Assembly (NCBI GenBank): GCA_017625775.1
Contig: JAGAKE010000006.1
Location: 1-59,882, forward strand
DNA: 59,882 bases
From: Fibrobacteraceae bacterium
GTDB taxonomy: Bacteria > Fibrobacterota > Fibrobacteria > Fibrobacterales > Fibrobacteraceae
Direction: 5' to 3'
The position numbers were made by a program, and so were the translations under genes. This document shows positions 18,477 to 27,099 of the stretch, piece by piece; positions within the stretch are counted from its first letter, which is position 1; each line of letters opens with the position of its first letter. The notes beneath the pieces were generated by a model. That model worked only from the letters and a program-made list of their open reading frames with translations, was not told where the DNA came from and made no database searches.

Positions 18477-19132
18477 TGAAACCTCTTGTAAACAAGTGCA
18501 TATTGTTTATCTTCTTCTGGTAAAGAATATTTTTGAATACAAACACTAGAATCTTTTTCTAAATGTGAAATAGTTTCAAAACTTTTTAGAGTTAAGAAAA
18601 TTCCATTCTTTTTCAAAGCTAATTTTGCTCTTTCCCAATCATTTTCAAAAGTAGATAAAGCCCTGCAAGAAATAAAATCTAAACTTTCTAATCCGGAAGT
18701 TTCAAATCTTTTTCCAACAACTTCTAAATTATCCAACTTTAAAATATTTTTTGTCTCTTGCAAAAATTGAACTCTTTTGTTTCTTGGTTCAACTGCAAAA
18801 AAATGAATGTTAGGCAAAGCAATAGCTAAAGGAAAAACAGGACAACCACCACCAGATCCCATATCAGCCCATTTTGTATTAGAATTTAAATTTGAAAAAT
18901 ATTCTTTTAAAAAACAAAAGGGGATCAATGAATCTGTCAAATGCCTAGAATAAAACTTTAAAGCATCGTTTTTCGAAATTAAATTTGTAGATTCGTTTCC
19001 TCTAATTACACAGTCTGCATATTGAAATAATAAATCAATTTGTTCATTAGACAAAAAACAATCTTTGGATTTAAGAAAATCCAAAAATAACTGTTCTTGT
19101 TTTGAATCTAAAAAATGTTTCACGTGAAACAA
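18473..19132 (-). CDS. rsmG: 16S rRNA m7G527 methyltransferase RsmG (GidB)
   Basis: The 219-residue protein has the GidB signature: IRGNESTNLISKND, the SAM-binding loop WADMGSGGGCPVFPLAIA, and VEPRNKRVQFL. It methylates N7 of G527 in 16S rRNA. Its first codons encode MFHVKHF because a perfect parS site overlaps the start, an arrangement seen in many bacteria. It is the first gene of the rsmG-parA-parB-M23-bactofilin operon. Confidence 0.95.
   Translation of the reverse strand: MFHVKHFLDSKQEQLFLDFLKSKDCFLSNEQIDLLFQYADCVIRGNESTNLISKNDALKFYSRHLTDSLIPFCFLKEYFSNLNSNTKWADMGSGGGCPVFPLAIALPNIHFFAVEPRNKRVQFLQETKNILKLDNLEVVGKRFETSGLESLDFISCRALSTFENDWERAKLALKKNGIFLTLKSFETISHLEKDSSVCIQKYSLPEEDKQYALVYKRFQ
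19116..19131. promoter_or_regulatory. parS site 1 (perfect 16-bp palindrome)
   Basis: TGTTTCACGTGAAACA matches the universal parS consensus at every base. It lies inside the first codons of rsmG, so ParB loading here may also affect expression of the operon. Confidence 0.97.
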
Positions 19133-19334
19133 TTTAGAATAAAAAAAGAAAAATATCTACAATATTCTGCAAATCAGAAAAAATTCCTGTCATGAAATTG
19201 TGAATAAGTTTGAAATATGAAATTAAAAGAACTTTTTAAAAAGACTTCTTGTTATGACAATTCACACTTCGTTTGCGAGGGATTTTATTTTTTTTCATTA
19301 TCACTCGCGATTCTTGCCCGCAGTTCTTACATGT

Positions 19335-19460
19335 GGTTCTTGTTATTTCGATGAGTTATATTCTTTTTCTTTGGCATTCTTTTCTTTGGAGGGGACCCAG
19401 CTCGGAGTTGCGAAGGCCGCCTGGTCCCCTCCAAGCCTCCCCTTCCTTGGCCGACGCTCT
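19335..19460. repeat. Repeat A, copy 1
   Basis: This copy starts GGTTCTTGTTATTTCGATGA, runs through a T-rich part and then a GC-rich core. In the core, GGAGGGGACC at about 19388 pairs with GGTCCCCTCC at about 19423, a 10-bp perfect stem around a 26-base loop. It ends in GGCCGACGCTC. The GC-rich core stands out sharply from its AT-rich surroundings. Confidence 0.9.
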
Positions 19461-19475
19461 CGCAACTAAATTTAA

Positions 19476-19596
19476 GTGAGTTTGGATTTTTGAAAATTGT
19501 GTTTTGTTATGGGTTTTATTTTTTTCCAGTAAATTGTTATTTCAAGTCTTGGGGAATAAATGGCCTGGCAATCTCCTGGATAGTTTATTGTTATTG
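19476..19596. repeat. Repeat B, copy 1
   Basis: This 121-base unit begins GTGAGTTTGG and ends TTTATTGTTATTG. It is nearly identical to 20083-20202. It follows repeat A copy 1 after about 15 bases, so A and B together form a larger composite unit of about 260 bases. Confidence 0.9.
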
Positions 19597-19626
19597 CTAT
19601 GAAGGTTTCTTGCGATTCTTATGTGA

Positions 19627-19754
19627 GATTCTTGTTATTTCGATGAGTTATATTCTTTTTCTTTTAGCATTCTTTTCTATGGAGGGGACCCAGCTCGGAG
19701 TTGCGAAGGCCGCCCAGTCCCCTCCATACCTCCCTTTCCCTGGCCGACGCTCTT
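19627..19754. repeat. Repeat A, copy 2
   Basis: Second copy of the GC-rich unit, with the same TCTTGTTATTTCGATGAGTT start and the same core. Here the right stem arm is AGTCCCCTCC, so one stem pair is lost. The B unit that should follow is replaced by diverged sequence in which only the first bases (GGTGAG) are recognisable. Confidence 0.88.
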
Positions 19755-19859
19755 GTGTTTTAATTTTAGGTGAGATTTGTTTTTTGAATATAGTTGAAGT
19801 TTGGATTACATTTTTTAAAAACTTCTATGTTATTTAAAAAGCATAGTGAGCAAGAGAGA

Positions 19860-19912
19860 AGCTATCTCATTGCCGACAGATCGCCACACTGCGTTCGCGA
19901 TGACAATCCTTT
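19860..19912. repeat. Dispersed-type short element
   Basis: The stretch with ATCTCATTGCCGACAGATCG followed by CACACTGCGTTCGCGATGAC resembles short intergenic elements of the type AAGCAATCTCATTG...TCGCGATGACA seen scattered in many draft genomes. It sits between repeat A copies 2 and 3. Its nature (repetitive extragenic or miniature transposable element) cannot be settled from a single copy. Confidence 0.4.
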
Positions 19913-19940
19913 TTCGCACTTGCCCGCAGTTCTTGCTTGA

Positions 19941-20067
19941 GGTTCTTGTTATTTCGATGAGTTATATTCTTTTTCTTTGGCATTCTTTCCTATGGAGGGG
20001 ACCCGGCTCAGAGTTGCGAAGGCCGCCCAGTCCCCTCCACGCCTCCCCATCCCTGGCCGACGCTCTT
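19941..20067. repeat. Repeat A, copy 3
   Basis: Third copy of the unit. Its loop differs at a few bases (CCCGGCTCAGAG instead of CCCAGCTCGGAG), while the ends and TTGCGAAGGCCGCC are conserved. It is followed by repeat B copy 2, restoring the A-B composite. Confidence 0.9.
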
Positions 20068-20082
20068 GTATTTTAATTTTAG

Positions 20083-20202
20083 GTGAGTTTGGATTTTTGA
20101 AAATAGTGTTTTGTTATGGGTTTTATTTTTTCCAGTAAATTGTTATTTCAAGTCTTGGGGAATAAATGGCCTGGCAATCTCCTGGATAGTTTATTGTTAT
20201 TG
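20083..20202. repeat. Repeat B, copy 2
   Basis: 120 bases, nearly identical to 19476-19596 apart from the length of the T run and a few substitutions. Such high identity implies recent duplication or gene conversion. Confidence 0.9.
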
Positions 20203-20329
20203 AGAGGAAACTTGCTAGCGTATTTTTTACTCGCGATGGAGTTTTCTCGCGGTTCTTGCGTGAGGTTTCTGTCATTGCGGACTTGCTTTTTAAAGTTCAT
20301 TATTAGCAAATAAAAAACTTATGTTAATT

Positions 20330-20597
20330 ATATTTGAAATGTGGTATGAATATAAATGAAATCGCATCCTTAAAACGTTTAAAAATTGTGAATAAACATT
20401 AATAATGTTTCACGTGAAACATTGAATAAATTCACAAACATATTAACATTTTATATGTTATTGTAGTTAAAATTGTTTTCTTGTTAATAATTTAAATTTG
20501 TTAAATGATGTGGATAAAAAACAATAAATGAAAAATGATTGTCTGTTATTTGGCTAAAATAAACAAAATTCTAACTTTATAGATGTTTTATAAATTG
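20330..20597. other. Candidate chromosomal replication origin (oriC)
   Basis: This very AT-rich stretch contains a perfect DnaA box TTATCCACA on the minus strand (20509-20517), a TTATTCACA variant (20387-20395) and parS site 2. TTGTTAATAA occurs twice (20481 and 20595). Together with adjacent rsmG-parA-parB this fits an origin neighbourhood. dnaA, dnaN, rnpA and rpmH are not in the window and only two boxes are clear, so the call is tentative. Confidence 0.42.
20406..20421. promoter_or_regulatory. parS site 2 (perfect 16-bp palindrome)
   Basis: A second exact TGTTTCACGTGAAACA, 1290 bases from the first, in non-coding AT-rich DNA beside DnaA boxes. Two sites flanking the repeat array give ParB two loading points. 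Confidence 0.97.
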
Positions 20598-21437
20598 TTA
20601 ATAAATTGTATATTTATTTTGTGTTCCTATAAATCTTCGATGCGTCCATCCGTACCAACCAGATAATTGTGAATGTATTAGTTCTTCTAAATTATTGTGG
20701 AAAGATTTGTAAATAGCTGATGTTTCTAATTCCTTGATATACAATGTTCTTAAGTGATTTTTTTCTTCTATCCAACAAGTAAAAATAGGTGTATTTGGAT
20801 AATGGCGAAAAATGAAATTCGGTATAGGATTGCATGAAACTTCCTTATTAAAAAACAATTCTTGAACTCCACTTTTTTTTCTGTAATCCTGATCTGCTAC
20901 TAAACAAAAAAGTTTTTTCTCTGAAATGAGTTTTAAAATTTGCTTTGGATTTTTTACAAATGTGGTATAGGATTTACCATTTACTGCTCTAAGTTTTTTT
21001 TCTACAAATTGATTTAGAAAATTGGGTTTGATTTTCGCATAGCTAGCTTGAAGTGGAATTCCAAGTTTGCAGAGCCAAGGCCCGATAGCTTCGTAGTTGC
21101 CAAAGTGTGCAGTTAAAAGAAGTCCTCCCCTTTTCATTTTTTCAATACATTTTTTAGAATCCTCATGAATATCAAATTGGATATTAGAAATGTTAAATGG
21201 GTAATTTTCAAATTTTTCAGGAAGTTTTCTGTAGAGTTGATTTCCTAGTAAAAATTCAGCTGCGGTTTTCGAAATTTTAAAAAGTAATTCCTGATATACT
21301 TGATTAATTTTATGTTTTGAATACTCTGGAAAGACGTAATGTAAATTAGCAAAAACTATTTTTTTCTTCCAATGGAAAATAAGTAAAGCGGTCTGGATTG
21401 CTTTAGAGAGTATTTTTTGAAAAATAAATAATTTCAT
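20598..21437 (-). CDS. Lipid A biosynthesis acyltransferase-like protein (LpxL/HtrB family)
   Basis: The 279-residue protein begins with a hydrophobic, basic segment and carries the family catalytic motif HFGNYE (His and Glu four residues apart) near residue 107. It also has LVADQDYRKKSGV and the C-terminal WYGWTHRRF block typical of lauroyl/myristoyl acyltransferases. These inner-membrane enzymes add secondary acyl chains to lipid A, or related lipids, from acyl-ACP. The ATG at 21437 is preferred over a GTG one codon upstream, but neither has a clear ribosome-binding site. The gene is divergent from folD. It indicates a lipid-A-containing outer membrane. Confidence 0.88.
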   Translation of the reverse strand: MKLFIFQKILSKAIQTALLIFHWKKKIVFANLHYVFPEYSKHKINQVYQELLFKISKTAAEFLLGNQLYRKLPEKFENYPFNISNIQFDIHEDSKKCIEKMKRGGLLLTAHFGNYEAIGPWLCKLGIPLQASYAKIKPNFLNQFVEKKLRAVNGKSYTTFVKNPKQILKLISEKKLFCLVADQDYRKKSGVQELFFNKEVSCNPIPNFIFRHYPNTPIFTCWIEEKNHLRTLYIKELETSAIYKSFHNNLEELIHSQLSGWYGWTHRRFIGTQNKYTIY

Positions 21438-21544
21438 CACAAGAATTAAAAATTAAGATAGACTAAAAATTACATAAATTAAAAGCCAAAGGAATAGTCA
21501 TTTTTTATCTTTAAGTCTGAAAAAAATCTTGGACAGGAGTTATT

Positions 21545-22387
21545 ATGTCAGCTAAAATTTTGGATGGTAAAGCATTAGCCAAAACCACAGAAGAAGAATT
21601 ATCTGTACGCGTGTCAAAATTAAAAGAAAAAACTGGTAAAACGCCGATTTTGGCTACAATTCTTGTTGGTGACGATCCAGCAAGTGCGACCTATGTAAAA
21701 ATGAAAGGAAATGCTTGCGCCCGTGTTGGAATGGAAAGTATTCGTGTGCATTTACCAGAAACAACTACAACAGAAGAATTACTTGCTAAAATTCAAGAGT
21801 TAAATGAAAATCCAGATGTTCATGGAATTTTATTACAACATCCTGTTCCTCGCCAAATAGACGAAAGAGCTGCTTTTGAAGCAATAGATGCTCGTAAAGA
21901 TGTAGATGGTGTTACATGTTTAGGTTTTGGTCGTATGGCTATGGGAGAAAAAGCTTATGGTTGTGCTACTCCAGCAGGTATCATGACTATATTAAAGCAC
22001 TATGAAATTCCATTATCTGGTAAGCATGCTGTAGTTGTGGGCCGTAGTGCAATTCTTGGAAAACCTATGGCCATGATGCTTTTAAATGAAAATTGCACTG
22101 TCACAATTTGTCATAGCAAAACGCAGAATTTGCCTGAAATTATTGGCCAAGCAGATATTTTGGTAGGTGCTGTTGGTCGTCCAGAATTAATTAAAACTTC
22201 TTGGATAAAAAAAGGTGCTGTTGTAATTGATGCCGGGTATCATCCAGGCGGTGTGGGCGATGTTGAAAAAGAAGGACTTGCAGAAGTTTCTAGCGCTTAC
22301 ACTCCTGTTCCAGGCGGCGTAGGTCCAATGACCATTAATACGCTTATTCGTCAGTCCGTTGAAAGTGGCGAAGCATTTATTGGTTAA
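21545..22387 (+). CDS. folD: Methylenetetrahydrofolate dehydrogenase/cyclohydrolase FolD
   Basis: The 280-residue bifunctional enzyme interconverts 5,10-methylene- and 10-formyl-tetrahydrofolate with NADP. The catalytic stretch [12 protein letters not shown] holds the active Tyr and Lys. LLQHPVPRQ, the DGVTC motif, the Rossmann loop [16 protein letters not shown] and the end block [12 protein letters not shown] are all present. Its length is normal for the family. AGGAG precedes the ATG at good spacing. The MBL hydrolase gene follows 11 bases later, forming a likely two-gene operon. Confidence 0.97.
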   Translation: MSAKILDGKALAKTTEEELSVRVSKLKEKTGKTPILATILVGDDPASATYVKMKGNACARVGMESIRVHLPETTTTEELLAKIQELNENPDVHGILLQHPVPRQIDERAAFEAIDARKDVDGVTCLGFGRMAMGEKAYGCATPAGIMTILKHYEIPLSGKHAVVVGRSAILGKPMAMMLLNENCTVTICHSKTQNLPEIIGQADILVGAVGRPELIKTSWIKKGAVVIDAGYHPGGVGDVEKEGLAEVSSAYTPVPGGVGPMTINTLIRQSVESGEAFIG

Positions 22388-22398
22388 GCAATTCGTTA

Positions 22399-23028
22399 AT
22401 GATTCACCGTTTTGTCTTCAATCCTTTCTTAGAAAATACCTATGTTGTGAACATGGGAAACGGTGAAGCAATCGTTGTGGATCCTGGGTGTCAAACAAGG
22501 CGCGAAAAGCAAGAATTAGAAAATTTTCTTCGAGAAAATCAACTAAATGTGCGTTATTGTTTGAACACTCATTTACACGTGGATCATATTTATGGCAATG
22601 AATTGCTAAAAGAAAATTTTGGTGCTTTATCAGTAGCCAGTATAAAAGATCAGATTCCAAGAGAAATCACAGAAAGACCTATTCGTCGTCGATACTGGCC
22701 ATTTGCAGATACTGAGCCTAAGGTTGATGTATATGTTAATGATGGAGAACAGTTAAAGGTTGGAAATCACGAAATTTTGATTTTAGAAACGCCAGGGCAT
22801 TCTCCTGGAAGCCTTTCTTTTTATATTCCTGCCCTAGAAGCTGTTTTTGTAGGTGATTTGCTAGAAAAGTCGTCTCGAGGAACTTTACAATACATTTATT
22901 CATCTGCCGAGCAAATGGAGCAATCTATAAAGAAAATTTTAGAATTACCGCTAAAAACGGCTATTTATTACGGTCATGGCGATTTTTCTTCGATAAAGGC
23001 AGAAAGAAGTGATTTGGGAACAGATTAG
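22399..23028 (+). CDS. Metallo-beta-lactamase-fold hydrolase (glyoxalase II-like)
   Basis: The 209-residue protein has the metal-binding signature THLHVDHIYGN near residue 57, TPGHSPGSLSF near 131, the bridging Asp in FVGDLLEKSSRG near 150 and the final His in YYGHGDFSSI near 193. This is the full set for a two-metal hydroxyacylglutathione-hydrolase-like enzyme. Short stand-alone members in bacteria act on various thioesters, so the substrate is open. It is probably co-transcribed with folD. Confidence 0.9.
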   Translation: MIHRFVFNPFLENTYVVNMGNGEAIVVDPGCQTRREKQELENFLRENQLNVRYCLNTHLHVDHIYGNELLKENFGALSVASIKDQIPREITERPIRRRYWPFADTEPKVDVYVNDGEQLKVGNHEILILETPGHSPGSLSFYIPALEAVFVGDLLEKSSRGTLQYIYSSAEQMEQSIKKILELPLKTAIYYGHGDFSSIKAERSDLGTD

Positions 23029-23121
23029 GAACAAAAAATCCTCTAATCAAAAATTTTTACAACTATTTAATTTTTAAAAATTTAGTTTTAAAGCGGGTTT
23101 TGGGAAATTGTAAGGATTTTT

Positions 23122-24591
23122 ATGAAAAATTCTTGTTTTAAATTTTTGCTTTTATTTGGTTTAAGTCTAGTTTTTTGGAATTGTTCTGATGACAGCTCCA
23201 GTTCAAAATCGCATGAAGATATAGTTTCTTCTAGTTCAGTGATTCAACAATACCCTGTTGTTTCCCCTGCAGGAAATTTCATCTATACAGATGGAACTGT
23301 AAAAAATCAGGCGGGAGAAATTATTGGAACATTTTTACCAGATGGCACCATTGCCTCTCCAGAAGGTGTTATCATTGAATCAGGTGTTGTTGTAGAATCT
23401 TTGCCAATTTTTACAGGTTCTTACCTTATTTCTCCTGACGGAAGTGTTAAGCTCCCAGATGGTACGCTAGTTGGAGCTGTTCAAGGTGAGAACATTATTT
23501 TAGCAGATGGTACTGTTGTAGATTTTTCTGGTAATCCTGTAGTTATTCCAGAATCATCTTCCTCTGAAAATATTCTAATGTCTTCAAATGAAACTGACAT
23601 TATTTTATCATCAAGCGCTGGCGGTGAAGTAGAAATTGTAGAATCTTCTAGCAGTGTTGAAATAAGTGGATCTCCAGAAACAGATGTTACTGCTTATCCA
23701 GTTGCTTCTTATAAAGATTTATTAACTCAAGGCAGTCAAGGAACTGGCTGGAGTTCACGTTACTGGGATGCTTGTAAACCTCATTGTTCTTGGCCTGGAA
23801 ATGTAGATACTACATCTGAAGAAACTTACCAAGCAGGTTTAACAACATCACGTAACTGTAATATCAACGATGTAGAAATTCCAACATTTACCTTAAGTAA
23901 AGATGTTTCAGAATATTGGACAGGTTATGCAGGTACAACAAGTGCATGTACAGAATCTAGTGATGGTGGTGCAAATGGTGCATTTACTTGTACAGATATG
24001 GCTCCGGTAGCCGTTAACGATACGCTCGCTTATGCTTTTGTTGCGGCTCCAGGTTCTCAAGCAGCTTGCGGAAAATGTTTCCATTTACAATTTAATGGTG
24101 GAAATCACGACAACAATGTGAAAAAGACTCATAAAGCTCTTAAAGGAAAACATTTGATAGTGATGGCTTCTAACATTGGGCATGATGTAGAAGTTGGTCA
24201 GTTTGATATGATGGTTCCTGGTGGAGGTGTTGGAGCGTTTGATGCACTTTCTACTCAAATTGGCGTAAGTAAAGACCAACTTGGTGTCACCTATGGCGGT
24301 TTTTTAAGTACATGTCAGCAAACCCTTGGTTATGATAATACAGTAGAAGCTTACCAAAGTTGCATTATTGAAAAATGCGAAATGGTATTCCCAAATCATC
24401 CGAATTTATTGCGTGGTTGTAAATGGTTTGCAGAATGGTATATGGCTGCAGATAATCCAACTTATGAATATGAAGAAATTGATTGTCCACAATATTTAGT
24501 GGATAAATACAAAACAACTATTAACACAACAAAGACAACAGAAATTCAATATCGTTCAGAATGGAAGTCATATAATGGCGGTGCTATTTAA
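23122..24591 (+). CDS. GH45 endoglucanase lipoprotein, copy 1
   Basis: The 489-residue protein has a lipoprotein signal (VFWNCSDD, Cys near residue 21). About 100 residues with DGT repeats (TDGTVKNQAGEIIGT, PDGTLVGAV, ADGTVVDFSGN) and Ser-rich linkers follow, then a GH45 domain from about residue 205. The catalytic base motif SSRYWDACKPHCSW and the acid motif QFDMMVPGGGVGAFD are both present, so the two catalytic Asp residues are kept. The usual WDCC has become WDAC, losing one cysteine. AAGGA precedes the ATG. A paralogous gene follows 35 bases later. It should cut beta-1,4-glucan at the cell surface. Confidence 0.92.
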   Translation: MKNSCFKFLLLFGLSLVFWNCSDDSSSSKSHEDIVSSSSVIQQYPVVSPAGNFIYTDGTVKNQAGEIIGTFLPDGTIASPEGVIIESGVVVESLPIFTGSYLISPDGSVKLPDGTLVGAVQGENIILADGTVVDFSGNPVVIPESSSSENILMSSNETDIILSSSAGGEVEIVESSSSVEISGSPETDVTAYPVASYKDLLTQGSQGTGWSSRYWDACKPHCSWPGNVDTTSEETYQAGLTTSRNCNINDVEIPTFTLSKDVSEYWTGYAGTTSACTESSDGGANGAFTCTDMAPVAVNDTLAYAFVAAPGSQAACGKCFHLQFNGGNHDNNVKKTHKALKGKHLIVMASNIGHDVEVGQFDMMVPGGGVGAFDALSTQIGVSKDQLGVTYGGFLSTCQQTLGYDNTVEAYQSCIIEKCEMVFPNHPNLLRGCKWFAEWYMAADNPTYEYEEIDCPQYLVDKYKTTINTTKTTEIQYRSEWKSYNGGAI

Positions 24592-24626
24592 ACGATGAAA
24601 TAAAAGTTGTCAAATAGAGAGGAAGA

Positions 24627-26033
24627 ATGAAAAAATATGTTTTAACCACTTTTATAGCGCTGGCCACCGCTTGCGTTTTTTGGAATTGTAGTGACGATTC
24701 CTCATCTTCAACTCCTAATAATCCAACTTCTGAAATAGTTGCTGGTTTGTATCCGGCCGTTTCTCCTAGCGGTCATTATTGGGTATATCCAGATGGTACC
24801 GTTTATGATGTTAGAATGCGTCCAGTTGGTACTCTCGATGCAGAGGGAAACTTGGTAAATGAAGCTGGTGTTATTCTAGAAACTGGTTTTGATTGGACTA
24901 AGGTTAATATGGTAACTCCTGGTGGTTATGTTATTATTCCTGATGGCACAATCAAGGATGGTGCTGGTAATGTGGTCGGTAATTTAACAGCTGAAGGAAA
25001 CATTGCTTTAAATGATGGTACTATTGTAGATGGCAGTGGTAATGTATTAGAAGTTGTTTTGTCTTCTTCTAGTGTAGAAGTTATTGATCCAAATACCGGA
25101 TTACCTGTAAATCCAGGAATTTCTTCTTCTGATATGGGAATCGTTGATCCAAATACTGGGTTACCAGTTATTCCGGGTATTTCTTCTTCTGACGCCGGTT
25201 GGGTAGATCCAAATACGGGAGTGGTTCAACCAGGCGTTTCTTCTTCTTCTTCAGAAAATAATTGGAATAATAACAATCAGCAAAATCAGCAATCAAGTTC
25301 TAGCGTTTCTTCAAACAATAATAACAATTCAACCCCAGTGATCAATTATGTTCCTGGTGGAGAATCAGGAAGTGGTTGGGCTACGCGTTATTGGGATTGT
25401 TGTAAACCAAGTTGTTCTTGGACAGAAAATGCTGGTGGCAATACTGCAAAACAATGTAATGTTCAGCAACAAGAATTAAGTGATGCTAGTGCTCAAAGTA
25501 TGTGTGAAGGTGGTCCTGCTGGCACATGTTTAAGCCAGATTCCTATTGTAATTAATGATAATTTAGCTCTTGCATTTGCAGCAGTACCTGCTGCTAACGG
25601 AGGTAAATGTGGTCGTTGTTTTGCACTAGAATTTACTGGAACAGGAAAGTATGGAACTGATAACCATAAAAAACTCAAAGGTAAAACATTGATTGTTATG
25701 GCTTCGAACGTTGGGGCTGATGTTGAAAAAGGCCAGTTTGATATTATGATTCCTGGTGGCGGCGTTGGTATCTATAATGGTTGTTCTGGTTTTGGCTGGG
25801 GAAATATGGGTGCTCAGTATGGTGGTCTTTTAAGTGATTGTGAAACATCTAGCGGGTATGATGCAAGCACTTATAAGAGTTGTTTAACACAAAAGTGCAA
25901 TAGCGTTTTCAGTAATAACTCTAAGGCTAAAGAAGGTTGCTTGTTCCTAGCTACTTGGATGGAAGCCGCTGGTAACCCTATGCACAATTATAGAGAAGTG
26001 GAATGCCCTGCTCAATTGTTAAATAAATACTAA
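24627..26033 (+). CDS. GH45 endoglucanase lipoprotein, copy 2
   Basis: The 468-residue paralogue of the preceding gene has the same VFWNCSDDSSSS lipobox, DGT repeat region and Ser-rich linkers. It adds three tandem units of the VDPNTGLPV type separated by ISSSD, then an Asn/Gln-rich spacer. The GH45 domain has the canonical TRYWDCCKPSCSW motif and the acid motif QFDIMIPGGGVGIY, so it keeps the cysteine lost in copy 1. AGAGGAAGA precedes the ATG. A strong terminator follows, so the pair forms one operon. Confidence 0.93.
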   Translation: MKKYVLTTFIALATACVFWNCSDDSSSSTPNNPTSEIVAGLYPAVSPSGHYWVYPDGTVYDVRMRPVGTLDAEGNLVNEAGVILETGFDWTKVNMVTPGGYVIIPDGTIKDGAGNVVGNLTAEGNIALNDGTIVDGSGNVLEVVLSSSSVEVIDPNTGLPVNPGISSSDMGIVDPNTGLPVIPGISSSDAGWVDPNTGVVQPGVSSSSSENNWNNNNQQNQQSSSSVSSNNNNNSTPVINYVPGGESGSGWATRYWDCCKPSCSWTENAGGNTAKQCNVQQQELSDASAQSMCEGGPAGTCLSQIPIVINDNLALAFAAVPAANGGKCGRCFALEFTGTGKYGTDNHKKLKGKTLIVMASNVGADVEKGQFDIMIPGGGVGIYNGCSGFGWGNMGAQYGGLLSDCETSSGYDASTYKSCLTQKCNSVFSNNSKAKEGCLFLATWMEAAGNPMHNYREVECPAQLLNKY

Positions 26034-26053
26034 TAATAATTAACTATAAACAT

Positions 26054-26083
26054 AATTCCCCGCAGGTTTACCTGCGGGGAATT
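26054..26083. terminator. Bidirectional terminator
   Basis: AATTCCCCGCAGG and CCTGCGGGGAATT pair perfectly over 13 bp around a 4-base loop, followed by TTTTT. It separates the convergent GH45 operon and the tetratricopeptide-like gene. Confidence 0.9.
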
Positions 26084-26090
26084 TTTTGTT

Positions 26091-27023
26091 TTACTTCAAA
26101 AGATTTCTTTCTTTTAAATCATCCATTAAAGAATTAGGCATCCACTCTTTAATGGTATTAAATTCAGGTGCGTTTAATTCTTTTTGCCATTTTATTTTCT
26201 GTTGTTCATTTCCGGCATCATGATAAATCCGAATCAAGTTAGCTACAGCACACCAATATCTTAAAGATTTTCCTGTTCTTGTTAAATAATCAGAAGCGCT
26301 TGCTTCATAAATTTGTGCCGCCTGTTTATATTGCTTCATTCGATACAGCATGTCAGCTTTGATTTGTAAAAAGACTGGGTGATTTGGAACTCGTTTCAAA
26401 GCAGAATCTGCTAATTGTAAACCTTTATCATATTCTTTACGATCATAATGCATCCAGATTAGTGAAGTCGAAAATAGTGGCCAAAACCAAATAGAATGTT
26501 TCGCGCCATTTTCAAGAGCCTTTAGGTAAGAATCGCTATCGTCAGAAACAAAGGGAAGCCAGTTCAAAGAGTTGTTCATGTAATAAGCATATATTGCATA
26601 AAAAGCTTTTGAATCTCTGGCATTTGATTTTTCAAAAATTTCTGCCGCAGATTTTGTGTGAATAGCGCCTTTTAAAGAATGTCCTTGCTCGCTTTGAGTA
26701 TAACCTAACTCAAAAATTCGCAAAGCTTCCCAATAACCAGTAGATTTGCATTTAGTTAAAAGTTTTGTAGCTTGTAGAAGTGCTGCGGTATCTCCTAAAT
26801 CATCATAACGGCCAATTAATACCATTCCATTTAATATACAAGCGACACCTTTGTTTTTTTCTGCTAAAGCGCGAGTTTCTTTTTCGGCGTTTTCGTATTT
26901 ACCTTCAACTATTAATTGCATAGTTTGAGTAATTGTGTTGTCTAGGGCTCCAAGTGAAAATGTGGAATCCATGGTTAAAGCACAACTGAATGAAACAAAA
27001 AAAAGTAGCGAGAAACGTAACAT
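26091..27023 (-). CDS. Secreted tetratricopeptide-repeat protein
   Basis: The 310-residue protein starting MLRFSLLFFVSFSCALT has an N-terminal signal-like segment. Helical repeats of tetratricopeptide type follow: GKYENAEKETRALAEKNKG, then YDKGLQLADSALKRVPNHP and MKQYKQAAQIYEA. The repeats suggest a periplasmic scaffold. The ATG at 27023 starts the signal peptide but has no clear ribosome-binding site; the frame stays open upstream only from a TTG. I recognise no catalytic motif. Confidence 0.75.
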   Translation of the reverse strand: MLRFSLLFFVSFSCALTMDSTFSLGALDNTITQTMQLIVEGKYENAEKETRALAEKNKGVACILNGMVLIGRYDDLGDTAALLQATKLLTKCKSTGYWEALRIFELGYTQSEQGHSLKGAIHTKSAAEIFEKSNARDSKAFYAIYAYYMNNSLNWLPFVSDDSDSYLKALENGAKHSIWFWPLFSTSLIWMHYDRKEYDKGLQLADSALKRVPNHPVFLQIKADMLYRMKQYKQAAQIYEASASDYLTRTGKSLRYWCAVANLIRIYHDAGNEQQKIKWQKELNAPEFNTIKEWMPNSLMDDLKERNLLK

Positions 27024-27099
27024 TATGTGGTAATATAAAAAAATAAGAGATATGACCTTTTGAAAAAAAATTGAATTAGAAGCGAAAATGAACAAAAAA

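Larger units (their letters stand above)
19133..20597. other. Gene-free origin-proximal region with repeats
   Basis: No protein-coding gene is supported in these 1465 bases. The region holds a TTATTCACA box (19199-19207, minus strand), three copies of a GC-rich 126-128-bp repeat, two copies of a 120-bp repeat, and one dispersed-type element. Its right third is strongly AT-rich and carries a second parS site and two DnaA boxes. Open frames through the repeats repeat the same peptide in each copy and have no ribosome-binding site. Confidence 0.75.

Noticed and set aside
19335..20202. CRISPR array
   Set aside because: Repeats are over 120 bp, only two or three copies, irregularly spaced and without uniform spacers or cas genes.
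19254..20313. Several open frames of 65-115 codons through the repeat region
   Set aside because: The peptides simply repeat with each DNA repeat copy, lack ribosome-binding sites and are interrupted differently in each copy.
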